Part shown: positions 18,902 through 29,834 of the stretch, piece by piece
How positions within the stretch are numbered: the first letter of the stretch is position 1
Layout of the letters: the number at the start of each line of letters is the position of its first letter
Assembly: GCA_009733575.1 (NCBI GenBank)
Contig: ML769459.1
Coordinates: 205,712 to 242,510, forward strand
Source: Gymnopus androsaceus JB14
Lineage: Eukaryota; Basidiomycota; Agaricomycetes; Agaricales; Omphalotaceae
Direction: 5' to 3'
DNA length: 36,799 bases
Made by a program: the position numbers and the translations under genes
Notes under the pieces: model-generated
The model's database searches: none
Told to the model about the DNA's origin: nothing
The model's input: only the letters and a program-made list of their open reading frames with translations

Positions 18902-21781
18902 TCAACGCAATACAACGCCAAGGTTCATATTGACAAACCCACCATCCTTCGTACGAACCAATTGATTCGAGGAATGTATAACATGATCCCCAATAGTAAT
19001 TTGCATTTCATCCTCCACTGCTTGTTGCTCCAATCTCGCAGGGAGCCTCACATTCGGCTTTGTCAGAGTAAACGCAAGGTGCATTGCCTGTCGAGGATGG
19101 GCAATCTTTGCAATCACAATCGGCCCTACATTCTGGCCCAGCTGCTTCTTTTCCAGAAATTCATCGACCATAATATCCCAATTTACATCTGGCATGAGTG
19201 TCCTGGCCTTATTCAGAGTGCGGATCTTTGTAACCAGCTGCTGCTCAGGTGTACTGAAATCAAGGAAGTTGATCATCACATCTACAGGGCGATCTGGGAA
19301 GAGTCTTAGTTCGTCAATCTGCCTTTGGAGGAGCTAGCCCAAAGCTCAAACTCTATACTGGATCGAGCAAGCTTTAAGTATCGTTCTTCCACCCTCCTAG
19401 GAAGACCATCTGGAGCTCTATAATTAAGTAGATGGATAATGGTGCAGCACTTTGTGCTTACCTTCAAGTTTCTTTACCCAATCAATACATCGCTCGCGAT
19501 GTCCTCGAATCCAATCAAACCTGTGGCATGAATGGCCGCAATAGAAGGCAATCTTGCATCTGGAGCAACGAAAAACTTTCGTATTAGGCAGAGCTTTACA
19601 CTATAAATGGCACCAAATGAGTCACTTTACGGTTGTAAAACTAGCATGTGAAGCAATTCACCTCTACATTTGAGCACAGCTTGATTTCCGTCACCTCTAA
19701 TTCTTTTCGCAGGTCACTCCTATACTCGACTAGAGATTTGAATCGCCCCCATAGATGTTCAGGCTCATCAGATCCATCTATGGACCCCACTATCTCATTC
19801 AGCGGGGCCTTACTCAGAAGCCGTTCCAATGGCTTATGTACAGAGCGATAGATTGTTGAAGCTTGAACCAGACCGACTAGATTGCCAAATAGCTCTGGAA
19901 TGCTATACAAAAGCTTTCCTCGGTTGGAGTTTTCCATTGCGATTTTGGAGAACCGCATCAGCAAAACCTGGGTGTTCTGTACAGAGCTGTACAGCTCTGT
20001 ACAGAACCCACAGCACTTATAGGACCCATAGCAAGGTACCCCTCTGTACAGAACTGTGGGATGCTATGGGTTGCTGTGGATCGCTGTGGACTTCGCGGGA
20101 ACGCCGCGATCAGGGTTCTATTCAATACTGATTCAATACCAAATATATTATCCTTACGAATTGTTTCCCTGGCTTGCAAGAGCGAAATACTAGCGAAATA
20201 TTTATAAAATCATTTTATTGGTGGTTCTAAACACTACTAATACTACAACATACATACTCGACTCATCCACCAGGTCCACAAGTAGCATAAAATTGTATAT
20301 GAGGCTAATTAACTTTGACTCCTACCATGTCATCGAATGACACTAAAAAATGACATCAGACATAGAATTAGAGCCTCCGAGTCAAAAAAAAATTGCAGAG
20401 AGCAGAACTTACAGTCTGAGTCAAGTTGAGCTTAGTGGGGGGAGGAAAAGACGTCGAACTCGTCAAGACTCAAAACCGTTGATTAAATAGCATCCAAGGT
20501 CCCCATTGCCGTATCCATCAGCTGAAAATGACAGGTGTCAGAATGCTCGAGCAACGGTCAACCTACAGCATCTTACAGGACCTCATAGGACCTCATAGCA
20601 TTCCACAGCACTGTACAGTGCTGTGGCTGCTATGGATTGCTATAAGCTGCTATAGTTGCTGTAGCGTTCACCCAGGTTCTGCTGATGCGCCATAGCGCTT
20701 CAAGGAGCCCGGACTCGACAGCTAAAACAATGCTGTCATAACCATCGTAGTTAAAAGCCCAAAAGAGATATTGCACACTCCATCTCCATGTTCTGATAAT
20801 GTGCCTGTTGTTAAGGGAGGTGGGTCCAGTTTCGGGATGAGAGAGTACTTTGCTGACACGGCGGATGAGATGGGTAGTGAAGTATACAGTGCGATGCTTT
20901 AACAAACGTCCATTGAACGCGTCCGATGTCGCGGCTGCATTACACAAAACCCGGAACCTACCAGGTAGCATATTGTAGTTCAAAGGCGATCCAGAGTAAT
21001 CCGACACAGAATTCGAGCAATGGCAGGAATGAAGAGGGGGTTGAAATTCTGAAGGTTTCTAACATAAATTTCACCCCAAAGGTCATCCCAGTCCTTCAAG
21101 AAGTCGTCAGCCATTCTCCCGGAGAATTCATCTACGGCCCATATCGTGTCCGATTCCATAGATGACTCAACGAAGAGAGCGTACAAATGAACACAGACGA
21201 ACAAGTCCCCCGCTTTCTGGATGGCCTTGATTTCCTGAGAACGGATGGCGCCCAGCATTTGGAGGGTGCTGAGCACCTCTAGCACTGTCCTCAACACTTC
21301 ATACCCTATTTCACTTAATGCCTGATGGGTATCGAGATCACGTTCAACGAAAGAATGGACCAAAAAAGAGGACCAGGCGTATATATCCGCCCAATTATTC
21401 CGCAGATGCAAGATGGTATTGTTTTTGAGACGTGGAATGTCCATGGAAGTCGCTGCACCTTTCTGTATCGCGCCAAATACTTGCAGTGCGATAACGATAG
21501 GTTGTGACTCCACAGATACATTGTTGAGGTCAAAGATAAGGTCTTTATTCACCGGTGGAGGTCGATGATCAGACAAGAAACGTGTAACTGCTGGAAGTGT
21601 GTCGGCGATGGTATACGGATCGACAACATCAATTATTGCGGAGCAAAGCTCGTGGACAGCTAGTTTTGAATCTGTCCTCCCCGATAAGGCTCGTCGTTTC
21701 AAGATCTAGAAATGGTACATCGATCATTAAACAACTTCCATACATGGGATGAAGAAAAATTACTTGGATATAGGTGCTCAT
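18902..21781 (-). pseudogene. MYND zinc-finger protein, tandem copy 1 (pseudogene)
   Basis: Exon 1 is 21781-21764 (MSTYIQ), followed by a 58 bp intron and exon 2 from 21705 (ILKRRALSGRTDSKL...). A long helical region follows (RFLSDHRPPPVNKDL, FNPLFIPAIARILCR, TWRWSVQYLF), then a MYND finger near 19500-19600 (CSGCKIAFYCGHSCQ), and a C-terminal domain PDVNWDIMVDEFLEKKQ...KDGGFVNMNLG to 18902. MYND fingers bind proline-rich partners; the role of this Agaricomycete family is unknown to me. Compared with copy 2 it has a 1-base deletion near 20982, a 1-base deletion just before the finger near 19590, a roughly 10-base deletion near 19330, and element B at 19956-20687. Its MYND end keeps the final Cys that copy 2 loses. 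Confidence 0.8.
19956..20687. mobile_element. Non-autonomous TIR element B (732 bp, 2-bp CG target duplication)
   Basis: Begins CATCAGCAAAACCTGGGTG and ends with the reverse complement of CATCAGCAGAACCTGGGTG (18 of 19 match). CG flanks both ends (19954-19955, 20688-20689). The tandem paralogue at 23012-23040 carries the uninterrupted site (GAGAACCGCCATAGCG), which proves the insertion and its boundaries to within one or two bases. The subterminal arrays are of CTGTACAG, GCTGTGG, GCTATGG and CATAGGACC words, unrelated to those of element A although the outer 15 bases are the same. No coding capacity. Confidence 0.9.
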
Positions 21782-21954
21782 GGCAGCTTAGAGAAGGATT
21801 GATGTTTAGACGCAATACGTCATGATCATGAGCGTTTAAAAGTTGAGCGATGAGCGAAGCATTAGTCGAAATAATACAGCTCACTAGTACATACTGCTGG
21901 TTCAACTAGTGCAGTTGAATGTTAGGATATGGATATCGGTATTTATTGTATTCG

Positions 21955-24122
21955 TTAACAACGCCATGCAACACCAAGGTTCATATCAGCAAAGCAACCA
22001 TCCTCCGTACGAATCAATGGATTCACGGAACGTATAACATGATCCCAACCATTGTAGTATAGTACATACTCATTCCATCGTCCTCTGATTTTTGATCCAC
22101 CCTCGTGGGGAGGCTCACACTCGGCTCCTTTAGAGTAATGACAAGGTCCATTGCCTGTCCAGAACGGGCAATCTTCGCAATCACAATCGGACCTACATCC
22201 TGGCCCAGTTGCTTCTTTTGCTGAAGTTCCTCTATCGTAATATCCCAATTGACATGCGGCATGGTTTTCCTGGCCTCATCCAGGGTCCAGATGTCCATAA
22301 CCAGCGTCCGTGCAGTGTACTGAAATCAACGAGATTAATCAGAACATCATCTGCAGAGCGTTTCGGGTGGTCAATCTGCCTTTGGAGGAGGTGAGAGCGA
22401 GCAGCCCAAAGCTCAAGCTCTATACTGGATCGAGCAAGCTTCAAGTCTCGTTCTTCAACAGTGCGAGGAAGACCATCTGTGGCATGTCAATTAAGTAGGT
22501 GGACAATTGTTCGGCGCTCAGTGCTTACCATGGAGTTTCTTTACCCAATCAATACATCGCTTCGCGATGTCCTCGAATCCAGTCAAACTTTTGGCATGAA
22601 TGACCACAATAGAAGGCAATCTTGCATCCGGAGCAACGAAAAACTTTCGTATTAGGGCAGAGCTTCACACTATAAATGGCACAAAATGAGTCACTTCACA
22701 GTTATAAAACCATTAGGTGAAGCAAATTACCTCTACATTTGAGCACAGCTTGATTTTCGTCACCTCTAATTGTTTTCGTAGGTCACTCCTATACAAGACT
22801 AGAGACTTGAATAGTCCCCATAGGTTTTCAGGTTCAAGAGATCCATCTGTGGACTCCACTACCTCATTCAGCGGGGCCTTACTCAGAAGGCTGTCCAGTG
22901 GCTTATGTATAGAGCGATAGATTGTTGAAGCTTGAATCAGACCGACTAGATTGCCAAATAGCTCTGGAATGCCCAACGAAAGCGTTCCTTGGTTGGACTT
23001 TTCCATTGCGATTTTGGAGAACCGCCATAGCGCTTTAAGGAGCCCGGACTCGACAGCTAAAATAATGCTGTCATAGCCATCGTAACTGAAGGCCAAAAAA
23101 AGATATTGCACGCTCCATCTCCATGTTCTGATAATGTGCAAGTTGTTAAGGGAGACGGGTCCAGTTTCGGGATGAGAGAGTACTTTGCTGACATGGCGGA
23201 TGAGATGAGTAGTGAAGTACACAGTGCGGTGCTGTAACAAACCTCCATTGAACGCGTCTGATCTTGCGATCACATTACACAGAACCTGGAACCTACCAGG
23301 TAGCATATTGTAGTTCAAAGGACGGTCCAGAGTTAACCGACACAGAATTCGAGCGATAGCAGGGATGAAAACGGGGTTGAAATTCTGAACATTTCGAAGA
23401 TAAATTCCACCCCAAAGATCATCCCAGTCGTTCAAGAACTCGTCAACCATAATTGCGGAAAATTCATCTGCTACCCACATCGTGTCCGAGACCATAGATG
23501 GCTCGACGAAGAGAGCGTACAAGTGGACACGGACGAACAAGTCCCCAGCTTCCTCGATGGCTCTAATCTCTTGAGAACGGATCCCGCCCAACATTTGGAG
23601 AGTGCTGAACAACTCTAGCACTGTCCTCAAGACTTCATATCCTATTCGAGTTAATGCCTGATGGAGGTCGAGATCGCGTTCAACGAAAGATTTGACCAAG
23701 AATGAGGACCAGGCGAACAGATCTACCCAATTCTTCCTGAGGCACAACATGGCGCTGGTTTGAAGAGGTGGAATCTCCACGGAAGTCGCAGCACCTCTCT
23801 GTATCGCGGTGAACACCGAGAGTGCAACAATGATAGGCTGTGACTCCAAAGATACGTTGTTGAGGTCCAAGACAAGGTCTTTATTTACCGGTGGGGGTCG
23901 ATGATCTGACAAAAAACGCGTAACTGCTGGAAGAGTGTCGACGATGGTATACGGATCGTCTGATTCAATTAATGCGGAGCATAGCTCATGGACAGCTAGT
24001 TTTGAATCTGGCCTCCCCGATAGAGCCCGTCGTTTCAAGATCTAGAAGTGGAACATTAATCATCACACACTTCGATGCATAGGATGAAGAAGAATTACTT
24101 GGATATCATGATAGGTGCTCAT
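21955..24122 (-). pseudogene. MYND zinc-finger protein, tandem copy 2 (truncated by frameshifts)
   Basis: Exon 1 is 24122-24099 (MSTYHDIQ). The intron 24098-24042 leads to exon 2, 24041-22731 (437 codons, uninterrupted: ILKRRALSGRPDSKL... to CSNVE), and an intron to exon 3 at 22662 (LCPNTKVFRCSGCKIAFYCG). Compared with copy 1, an extra A in the codons after GHRE shifts the frame, so translation stops at TGA 22549-22551 after about 482 residues and the last MYND cysteine is lost. Further downstream are a 1-base deletion near 22307 and another shift near 22075 before IRTEDGCFADMNLGVAW. The long exon 2 is clean, so a truncated protein could still be made. Unit of a direct tandem duplication with 18902-21781. 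Confidence 0.75.
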
Positions 24123-24222
24123 GGCAGCTTAGAGAAGGATTTGATGTGTAATTGATCAAGCGCTCTTCCAATCAATCGACTATATAGTAACTACAGTCAA
24201 AATAATCCAAAATAGTCCAAAT

Positions 24223-26921
24223 CTACATAATATGTACGCCTAACCGAAGCTTATTATTCTCCTTCATCAGCGCCGCAACCCGAACCTCAAGCTCCTTTGC
24301 ATACTGATGCATCGGACAACCATCAGCACATCGATCACATCTCTTCATCCTCGAGATTTCCATGAGGGTTTGGAAGACCCTCGAAATGACAAAATACATT
24401 ATCTTGAACAGAAACAGGTAAGCCCTCGCCAACTTCCACATCCGACTCGGACTCGGACGCAGAAGATGTAAACGTCAACCTTGGTAGTCTCCCCTCGACC
24501 AAATCCAAACCTTCAGCATCTTCATCCTCTGCCAACGAAGGTCGAGAATATACGCTTTCGGAATCCGAGCCTGATGATGATTGCGAGTCAGAGCGGTTGA
24601 CGACCCGAAGAGGTCGACGGTATTCCAAAACAGCCAGCTCTGATTCGTCCGAGTATACCTGAGTGACTGGAGGCGGAGCCTTGGGCGCAGAGACGGAGGT
24701 ACGTTTGGGGTCGGATGCGCATGCGTAAGCGGAGGCGGAGGTAGTTGTAGCCGTGGATATAGATTCGGACAACAAATCAACCGTTGTCTCGTCTCGCAGT
24801 TGGAACTGGCACGAAGAAGTGTCCGAGTTCGGGGAAGAAAGGTGTTGCTGCGTGAGTGGGATGTCGATTTCGAGGTCGAGCAATCGCTGGTCTACTACTT
24901 GGGAAAGGAATGTTAGCAAACAAGAAAAGAACTATCAGAAGAGAGAAAACTTACGGGCAGAAACGGAACTTTGCGAAACCTCCTTCATCATCATTTGCGA
25001 CTCGTTCACAACCTCCATTCCAACAGTACTATATCGGCTATGGATACTCCCTTCCTCCCCAGAGTCCGGAATTATAAGCGTCTCTGTCGCTGTGTCTGGT
25101 CAGTAACCGTTTCTCGACGGAACCTAAAAAGCCACTCACGTTTCCCATAGGACTGTCCTCTATAGCTAAACCCATCTTAAATGGAGAAGAGAAGAGGAGG
25201 TTGCTTGGGCGTAGAATTCGGCGAAACACCATCTCTCAGGCGATTGAGCGAAGTAGAGGAAGCAAAGAGCGACTCGGTCATAGGCTGCTGTTGCTGAGCA
25301 CTTAGCAGATGCAAAGCATGAGGTAGTTTTGGCGACTCTACAGCTGTGACTCTGCTCTCCGATTCAGAAGTAGGAAGAGAATCCGGGTCGACTGAAATGC
25401 CTCCCTCGAAAAATCCTCGAATGATGCCTCCCCAGTGGCTCACGAGCCACGACATCATCTGCGTCGAACGACTATCCTCCTCTGGCCTATCATCACTATC
25501 ACTTCGTTCGTCCTTGCCGAACAGCCACACGCCCCAAGCCCTCCCCAACTTCCTCTTTTCCTTCTCCCTCTCATTCTTCCCTTCCAATTCTCTTTCGAGA
25601 GCCAGCAATTGCGCTTCCAATGCCGAGATCCCTCCAGTCCCACACGCCAACGAATCCCTCGCTGCAGACTCCCTCCGCCTTCGCCTCATGCGTACTTCGA
25701 GTACCTGGCAAGAAAACGCCATGAGATAGACAAAGAGAGACAAGTTTGGCGTTGGAAGCAGGCCTAGAAGCATTTGCGCGATGCGGATACGCGTTGAAGT
25801 GCTAGTCGCTCTTTGGGACCCGGGTTGAGGCTTGACGCACCAAATCCAAAGTGCGTCCCGGAAACCCTGGATAATCTCGAGCGGGGCGATAACAGGTTCC
25901 GGGAGACGCGAGAGGAATGTTGTTAGCAGGGCGTAGACGTCGTCGGAGACTTCGTCCTTGAGAGCTGCAAGGATACCGAATTTATGTGTTGGGGAATCGA
26001 ATATGGCGAGCAGTGCTGAGAGACGTGGATGAACGGGGTCTGGATCTCGAGGTGAACAGGATAGCGTTCGGCGCGTAAACTTGTTGGGAGAGGGCGATGT
26101 CGGAGTTGGGTTTGAAGGTGTAGAAATTCCTGAATAAGACAGTTAGCTTTGGTAGTTTTACGACTGAACGCACGCACCAGAACGATATAGTTCTTCGACA
26201 CAGGCAAAGACGACGATGGGGAGGTCGTGTTCGAACCCTCCCAGTACAGCTTTCGTTGAGGCGTAAAGCGAGACCTGACGTAGAGGGATGCCAAATACAC
26301 CTATTTTTGGCGTGAGCGGGGAAAAAGGTTGTTCGAAACGAGAAATTACGCACCCGTTGGTCCTGAGGAACTAACCATCGTCGCTTGGCCACCCTTGATA
26401 GACTTGGCCCTCTGTAATCTCGCTGCACCTTCCATAAGCTCTCGCTCATGCATCGCCAACATCACGTCCAAAGGTAGATACTCTCGCATCTTCGCAGCGT
26501 CAGAAGCATCAATTAAAGACGCCAATTCGTTTAATATGTGCTGAGGATCGCGTTTAGAGAATTTCCGTGGTATTGGTGCTGGAAGTAGCGAAGGAGCTGG
26601 CAAGTCGATGTGTAGAGGTTGAGTTTTAACAGGCGATGGAGGCACCAGAGCACTTGCGCGCTGCTTTGCTTTCGGTTTCGAGGGAGATATGTCGAGCGAA
26701 GCAGAGGGTCGATGCTGCCTTCTCGGGCGAGGTAATCTGGACGGCGTGCCATGAGAATGTCCATACTCAGCTACCAGATTTGGTTCAAGATGTTTGCTCG
26801 GGCTGGACGTGTTCGGTCGAGCAGAATAAATTTCGGAGTTTCTAGCGCTTGAGCGTGGCGGACGAGTAGGAGAAGGAATGCGCGTAGAAGGAGTGTTAAC
26901 GAATGGACGGCTGGAAGCCAT
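24223..26921 (-). CDS. RhoGAP-domain protein (793 codons, seven exons)
   Basis: Exons: 26921-26354, 26300-26178, 26129-25230, 25175-25140, 25089-24955, 24897-24398, 24342-24223. Every junction is GT...AG with matching phase, total 2382 nt including TAG, so it looks intact. Residues 1-190 are a Ser/Pro/Arg-rich disordered head. About 191-400 is a RhoGAP-like fold: FGIPLRQVSLYASTKAVLGG, LPIVVFACVEELYRSG, DEVSDDVYALLTTFLSRLPE, LLGLLPTPNLSLFVYLMAF. Then a charged linker, acidic/Ser-rich tail, and a C-terminal CDRCADGCPMH plus coiled-coil ELEVRVAALMKENNKLR. RhoGAPs speed GTP hydrolysis by Rho/Cdc42-type GTPases in polarity control. No GIFR-type arginine finger is visible: that place holds a Pro/Ser insert. 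The last intron (24397-24343) is optional: without it the protein ends NLEDEEM. Confidence 0.85.
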
Positions 26922-27450
26922 AGGAATGTTGGAGGTTGTAAACCAAGCTAAGAAAAATAGTTCCGCTAACTTCAATTAGTTTTGGCCTTTCCGAGTGCCG
27001 ATTCATTATCAGATCGGGACTCTGGATTTCTCGAATAGCTGATAATTATGGTGAGCTCAGCATCTTGTTAAAAATCCAAGGCTGAGTTGGAGAGACCAGC
27101 TAAAATCAAGATTAGTTGGTTTAAAATGCCACTAAAATGGATGAAACTAACTCGAATTTACACATAAAGCTCGTTATCTCAGTAAGGTTCAAATATTCAA
27201 AGTTTATTCCGCGAAACGAGTTGGAAGTTGGAAAGAAGTGAGCGTAATTTTGGGCACTAACGCGTGTGAAAGTGATAAACGCTTACGCTTAGGCGCCAAT
27301 GCGTCCAAAAGGCTCAAGCAGTCATTTTGGAATGTATTCATGTTGGCGGGCCTGCATCGTCATACGGTGTTCTCATAGTAGTCACCCGTAGTTCCTCGAC
27401 CTGGCTTCCTCACTCGGAGCAAGGAATTTTACCGGAATTGAAACGAAACA
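26736..27450 (-). promoter_or_regulatory. RhoGAP upstream region, source of two extra copies
   Basis: The 5' end of the RhoGAP gene plus its upstream sequence (start codon 26919-26921, upstream to about 27450) is matched at 29016-29640 and, upstream part only, at 32190-33130. Shared landmarks are GATTAGTTGGT-TAAAAT near 27115, ACTAACTCGAAT, CTCGTTATCTC, ACTAACGCGTG and GATAA-CGCTTACG near 27275. These probably include the RhoGAP promoter, which reads right to left here. Confidence 0.7.
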
Positions 27451-27642
27451 TGTAAAGCTTACGCTTGGTGATGTTCATCTAGCGAAAGTGGATGTATCAA
27501 AGGACGAGGATGCGTTGAAGCCCGGCCTACGGTGTCCTCTGCCTTTTTACAGGACCTCCATGCGTTTCGTCTAACGGATAGACTTTCTGCTGTCAATCCC
27601 ATGCTTCCAAACCTAGAGAAACTATACCTTCATCTATAGAGT
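27440..27642 (+). pseudogene. Possible F-box/LRR-type protein fragment
   Basis: After an AG at 27552 one frame reads DLHAFRLTDRLSAVNPMLPN then LEKLYLHL and stops, like the end of a leucine-rich repeat protein. Upstream, GDVHLAKVDVSKDEDALKPG reads openly near 27470-27530. No start or complete domain exists. Low-confidence remnant. Confidence 0.25.
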
Positions 27643-27946
27643 TGGATATATCACAATGCATAATATTTTGACAAAACCATGTTCGCTCCCAGCCAAATCA
27701 GGGATGAAATGCATAATGCATAATGCACAGCCATTTGAGGTTGATTATGCATTGTTAACATCCATTTTTCGCAGAGCATGGAGTGTTGAAAAATTTCCCA
27801 TATATTCCTTTCGATCAGCAGCATCCACAATGTACCATACATCCTACTTGCTTAAGATCCGCCCTAGCATGGAAATTCCTCCCAATTAATTCGCCCATCT
27901 TTCTTCACCTTCCCCCAACAATAATGGCTGCCAGTAAAGACGACGA

Positions 27947-29015
27947 CTACAACGATGAGTACGCCGGCGGGAACTCAATCACTTCAATCCTTCGATTCCG
28001 TTCCGCAGGTGCTCTGAAGCCACTGTCTTGATGATGGAAAGCTATCTCTAATGGATTGACATTATTGCTATCGTCGCGATTTTCCTCCGGGTCTTCGTCC
28101 TCGGCTTCCTCTCCATCATAAACATTATATGGGTCATCATCAGACTGAGGAATCGGCTCGAAGTTAGCACCGGTGGCAAAAAGCCCCAAGTCCAGCTCGG
28201 GTGGTACAGAATCCTTATCCGAAGGAGATTCTGGTGGAAGCTCTGGTGACGCGACTCGGAGGCGCTCCGAGTCAGGCTGAGCCTGAGGAGCCACTTGTCC
28301 CGGTCGAAGCTTAGTGCGGGATATAGGACGAAACCGTTGTGCAAGCCGATGACGGCGATGGGCAAGCATTTTTCTCGACATCCTATCAGGAGCAGTTGTA
28401 ATGAATTCCGAGTCTAATTCCGCGAGAGGTGTGATTGTGAAAGGATTCGAGTCCAAATTCCTTTCCGACATAACATTGCTTCGGTGATCCTGAATCTGAA
28501 GTCGCTTCCGTCGTCGATTCCATATCATGAGAAAAAATACTACGGCCATGATCGTAGCCCCACAAGCGGCGGCTACACCACCGATGATTGCTGGTGAAGA
28601 GGATTTGTCTGTGGTGGTGGTGGAGCTTCCAGTAGTTGCTGAAGTTACTGGACTACTGTCGATGCAAATGTCAGAGACAATATCTCCATTGACCTGACAC
28701 CACACAGTGACTTACGAGATTATGGGACTTGAAGTTGCAATGCCAGATCAGATGGGAGTGCTAACTATACGGAACATCGATTACACTCACGACGACGAAG
28801 TAGCCGATACAGGGCTTTGAATTTGATTACTTTGATTGAAACTCGTCAGCTAGGAGCAGTCGCGATATAATCTCCTACTCACCCAGTAGGCGTGGAGATT
28901 GCCACTGCTATAGTTGCATACCTTGTTGGCGTAACTGTAGCCTCGAATAGTATCATGACACTGGTTGCGCTAGAGAAAACTTGAGTGAGTTTTTCTTGGC
29001 AGTGAAGTACCATAG
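27947..29015 (-). CDS. Single-pass membrane protein, 5'-truncated at a duplication junction
   Basis: The 3' exon (about 28655-27947) encodes a Ser/Thr-rich stalk (TSATTGSSTTTTDKSS), one membrane segment (AIIGGVAAACGATIMAVVFF) followed by the basic stop-transfer NRRRKR, and a cytosolic tail of about 190 residues. The tail is acidic (DGEEAEDEDPEEN) and ends in EFPPAYSSL, a PPxY motif of the kind bound by WW domains of Rsp5/Nedd4-type ligases. Two upstream exons can be read (SATSVMILFEATVTPTRYAT near 28900-28990, and QIQSPVSATSSS near 28800). No signal peptide or start is seen: the coding sequence runs into the duplicated RhoGAP 5' segment at about 29015. This architecture is common for basidiomycete wall-sensor-like proteins. 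The function of this one is unknown. Confidence 0.6.
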
Positions 29016-29640
29016 GGACGGCGTGCCATGAGAAGGTCTTGTAGCAACTTTGGCGCTGGGCGATGTCGGAAAATTCTGAAGTGATGAAACCGAGCGACTT
29101 TTAGCATGCTCAGCTAAATCTGGTTCAAGATATTTGCTCGGGCTGGACGCGTTCGGTCGAGCAGACTAAATTTCAGAGTTTCTAGCGCTTGAGCGTGGCG
29201 GACGAGTAGGAGAAGGAATGCGCGTAGAAGGAATGTTAACAAATGGACGGCTGGAAGCCATAGGAATGTTGGAGGTTGTAAACCAAGCTAAGAAAAATAG
29301 TTCCGTTAACTTTGGCTTTTCCGAATGCCGATTCATTATTAATAATAGATTTTCGAATAGTTGGTAATTAGCAACTTGTTAGAAATCCAAAGGTTCATCG
29401 ATATCATTATCTATCTGGGTCTTATAATCCACCTAAAAATCAAGATTAGTTGGTATAAAGTCCTGTTAAATGGATAAAACTAGCGCGAATCATACACATA
29501 ATGTTGGTTATCTCTGGGTGAGAGATGATGAAAAGTTCATTCCGCGTAACCTTAAACGAGTTGCAAGTTGGAGAGAAGTGACGCGCTCGGGGCTGTGCAA
29601 GTGATAAGCGCTTACGTTCTACTCGCGTCTGTCATTGTTT
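29016..29640 (-). repeat. Duplicated RhoGAP promoter plus start of coding exon 1
   Basis: Near-identical to 26736 to about 27330 in the same orientation. It includes the start codon context (CCATAGGAATGTTGGAGGTT at 29260-29279) and codons for MASSRPFVN-PSTRIPSPTR. A TAG replaces the Tyr codon of SEIYSARP (29167-29169). It also keeps a coding block of about 90 bases (KSRSVSSLQNFPTSPSAKV) that is absent from the intact RhoGAP gene, so it is not a simple copy of today's gene. Confidence 0.85.
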
Positions 29641-29834
29641 GGGTTGTATATTCTATTCAGTCCCCGGCAGAGCTGTCAAGGTTCAAAAGGGTAGTCTACA
29701 CCAGTTCTTGTTGAGTTCGACCTAGTCCGACAGTTTCAGAAGAATCACGGTCGACTCGAAATCAACCCAGAGCGCTTATGGAGTACAGCAATTCGACGTT
29801 ACATAGAAAATTGTATAACTTATGATACTTTGAA
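29641..29834. other. Short spacer
   Basis: Joins the duplicated RhoGAP promoter to the 3' end of the 7TM gene. Nothing recognised. Confidence 0.4.

Larger units (their letters stand above)
18809..24170. repeat. Direct tandem duplication (unit about 2.3 kb) carrying the MYND gene
   Basis: Unit 1 begins TTCAACTAGTCCAGTTGAA at about 18809 and unit 2 begins TTCAACTAGTGCAGTTGAA at about 21902. Both continue in parallel through the MYND gene and its upstream GGTGCTCATGGCAGCTTAGA. Unit 1 is longer chiefly by element B (732 bp). The junction word is itself a near-palindrome (CAACTAGTCCAGTTG). Confidence 0.8.
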
